Of a DNA stretch of 64,000 nucleotides, positions 62,561 to 64,000 are shown one piece after another. How positions within the stretch are numbered: the first letter of the stretch is position 1; each line of letters opens with the position of its first letter. The DNA comes from UBA1757 sp963617485 (lineage in GTDB: Bacteria > Bacteroidota > Bacteroidia > Bacteroidales > UBA1402). The notes under the pieces are model-generated. The model saw only the letters and a program-made list of their open reading frames with translations, made no database searches and was not told the origin of the DNA. A program made the position numbers and the translations under genes. The stretch covers positions 181,211 through 245,210 of the forward strand of contig CAVEPA010000001.1 in assembly GCA_963617485.1 (NCBI GenBank), read 5' to 3'.

Positions 62561-63751
62561 CTACTCGCTGTAGCGGAGTATGAGTTCCTGCAACAGTTCG
62601 TGCAAGGTCTTAACTTCGTAGGGGCCAACGCTGGGTTTTATGTGCGAATTTCCCACACCGCTGTCGTCGGTAAGAAAGACATAGGTACCACAGGTAGTCA
62701 TGGCAAAATAGCGCAGCATAAACTCTGTTTCCTTGTCCACCCCACTGGCAGCTACCGGAATAATCTTGATACCGTTGGCAGCAAATTGGCGCACCGAACG
62801 ATGCAAGCTGGAAAGGATATCTTCCTGATAGTGAGCCGGAGCGTCCAACAGCATAAAGGCAATACGCGCACGGGCATCGGAGTTCCATGGAAGTTGCACG
62901 GTGGCATCGAGGGCTTTGTGTACGGCTTCGGGATAATCGCCGCCACCCATGGCGCTCTGCTGCGAAATATAGTTGATGTTGTCCTGAATGATTTCGGTAA
63001 AAGTGTCGTTCTTCACCACATATTCATCGCCCTCATCGCGGTAGAAGACACTGGCTGTCGACAGACGCAGTTGCTGGTTTTGTTCTTTGACGGCACTCAA
63101 AACATCCATCAAGTCTTCCTTAAGGAAATCCATCTCGTCAGCCATGGAACCCGTTGCATCCACCACAAAAGCCAACTGCACCAGGTCGGATGCCTGCGAA
63201 GTGAGGTCACAATCGATGGTATTCAGGCAAGCGGCTTGTAAAGTAACATCCTGCACCTCGCCGTTAACATACAGACGGCAGGAGTCGAGTATATCGGCAG
63301 TACCGGGCTGCAGATTGAGCCAGAGTTCGGCACGGCCCCGGTTATCGGTCTTGGCCGACCAAAGCGTTTTTCCGTCACACTGCAAAGTAAGGGGAATATT
63401 CACCAGCGGGCTGCCGTTGTGCTGCAAGGCTATGCCTATACGGCCCTGGGTCTGAAAGCCCCAATAAGTAAGGTAAGAAGCATAATTGACGCTGTCGTTC
63501 TGTTCACGGATAAGGTCTTGCCAAAAATCCCAATTGTCCAAATCGTTCCATTCGCCCGCGGTAAGGATACCCGCTTGTACATTGGATGTGCTGTCTCCTT
63601 GGCCGCTTCCTATCGATTCGCCGGTGTAGGCACTGCCACTGACGAGTCCACCATCGATGTAGGATTCTGCCATATTGCAGGATATCAAAAGCAAGGGCAG
63701 GGCGAGCATCAAACAGCTGGCCCAACCGAGAAGGTTTTTACGGTTTTTCAT
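62561..63751 (-). CDS. von Willebrand factor A domain lipoprotein
   Basis: A 396-residue lipoprotein (lipobox LISC, C25). A Gly/Ser-rich linker follows (about 34-57), then a beta domain (about 95-175) and a vWA domain (about 190-390). The MIDAS motif reads DATGSM (D198 and S202), with Asp in GGGDYPEAV and DAPAHY further on. vWA domains bind metal and mediate protein-protein contacts. Its partner is unknown. It is convergent with the gcv operon. The frame starts with the ATG at 63751. Confidence 0.85.
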   Translation of the reverse strand: MKNRKNLLGWASCLMLALPLLLISCNMAESYIDGGLVSGSAYTGESIGSGQGDSTSNVQAGILTAGEWNDLDNWDFWQDLIREQNDSVNYASYLTYWGFQTQGRIGIALQHNGSPLVNIPLTLQCDGKTLWSAKTDNRGRAELWLNLQPGTADILDSCRLYVNGEVQDVTLQAACLNTIDCDLTSQASDLVQLAFVVDATGSMADEMDFLKEDLMDVLSAVKEQNQQLRLSTASVFYRDEGDEYVVKNDTFTEIIQDNINYISQQSAMGGGDYPEAVHKALDATVQLPWNSDARARIAFMLLDAPAHYQEDILSSLHRSVRQFAANGIKIIPVAASGVDKETEFMLRYFAMTTCGTYVFLTDDSGVGNSHIKPSVGPYEVKTLHELLQELILRYSE

Positions 63752-64000
63752 TGTTGCGCGTTAAAAGTGGTTAAACAACGCGAACATAGACTGCAACCCA
63801 AGAGATATGTTACAAAATAGAAGGTCGTCGCTCAGGTTATGTATTACGAAATTCCAGAGAAACGATTATGTGGCGAATACTGCCGCAGGGGCTAAGGCTT
63901 TACCTCTAGGCAGAATATGGCGTAGAGCGGGATGCCTGAAGGTCGTCAAACTGGCCGAAGTTCTTCTTTGAGAATCTTATTGCCTTAGTGGAGGAGTACA
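63752..64000. other. Intergenic tail without a supported gene
   Basis: No convincing gene. On the minus strand two short frames read through most of it, one ending with a stop near 63872 after a stretch reading LTTFRHPALRHILPRGK, and another directly beyond it ending with ALFNHF before the vWA gene. They may be a decayed gene or a dispersed repeat. A one-mismatch -7 element TATGTTCG (63781-63788) could start the vWA gene. I see nothing else. Confidence 0.3.

Overview
The window is a chromosomal segment of a Bacteroidales bacterium (phylum Bacteroidota). The evidence is two SusC/SusD pairs, many SPII lipoproteins, two proteins with type IX secretion (T9SS) C-terminal sorting domains, promoters of the Bacteroidota form TTTG-N19/20-TAnnTTTG, few Shine-Dalgarno sites, and the phylum's ribosomal gene order with no adk between secY and map. 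T9SS cargo and separate gcvPA/gcvPB genes fit a Porphyromonadaceae/Rikenellaceae-like or uncultured gut lineage better than Bacteroides itself; that placement is inference.

Layout. 1-2.2 kb: exonuclease III and an orphan sensor histidine kinase (+), closed by a perfect 14-bp terminator hairpin. 2.2-3.9 kb: an aspartate:alanine-exchanger-family transporter (-). 4.0-22.0 kb: one continuous str/S10/spc/alpha ribosomal superoperon (-), from rpsL to rplQ (33 genes), with a near-consensus promoter before rpsL and a terminator after rplQ. It includes two genes that are easily missed, rpmJ and rpmD. 22.2-25.6 kb: DUF3467, der, era, rpmF and a DUF177/YceD gene (-). 25.7-27.0 kb: a small lipoprotein gene and panB (-).

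27.0-56.9 kb is a polysaccharide utilisation locus that looks pectin-directed. In transcription order on the minus strand it holds a six-hairpin-glycosidase-like lipoprotein, a four-domain FAS1 lipoprotein, SusC, SusD, two more FAS1 lipoproteins, a second SusC/SusD pair, a T9SS-sorted repeat protein, a T9SS-sorted PL1 pectate lyase, an SGNH esterase and an acetyl-xylan-esterase-like hydrolase. A two-domain SGNH + alpha/beta-hydrolase esterase lies just upstream on the same strand, and a DUF4861 lipoprotein is divergent from it. The inferred division of labour is: T9SS-delivered lyase cuts pectin at the surface, esterases strip acetyl or methyl groups, FAS1 and SusD lipoproteins hold glycan, and SusC imports oligosaccharides.

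57.1-62.5 kb (+) is a glycine-cleavage operon, lplA-gcvT-gcvH-gcvPA-gcvPB, in which the lipoate ligase that can charge GcvH comes first. 62.6-63.75 kb (-) is a von Willebrand A lipoprotein. The last 249 bases have no supported gene. There are no rRNA or tRNA genes, CRISPR arrays, insertion sequences or integrases that I can support. No gap between genes reaches 300 bases.
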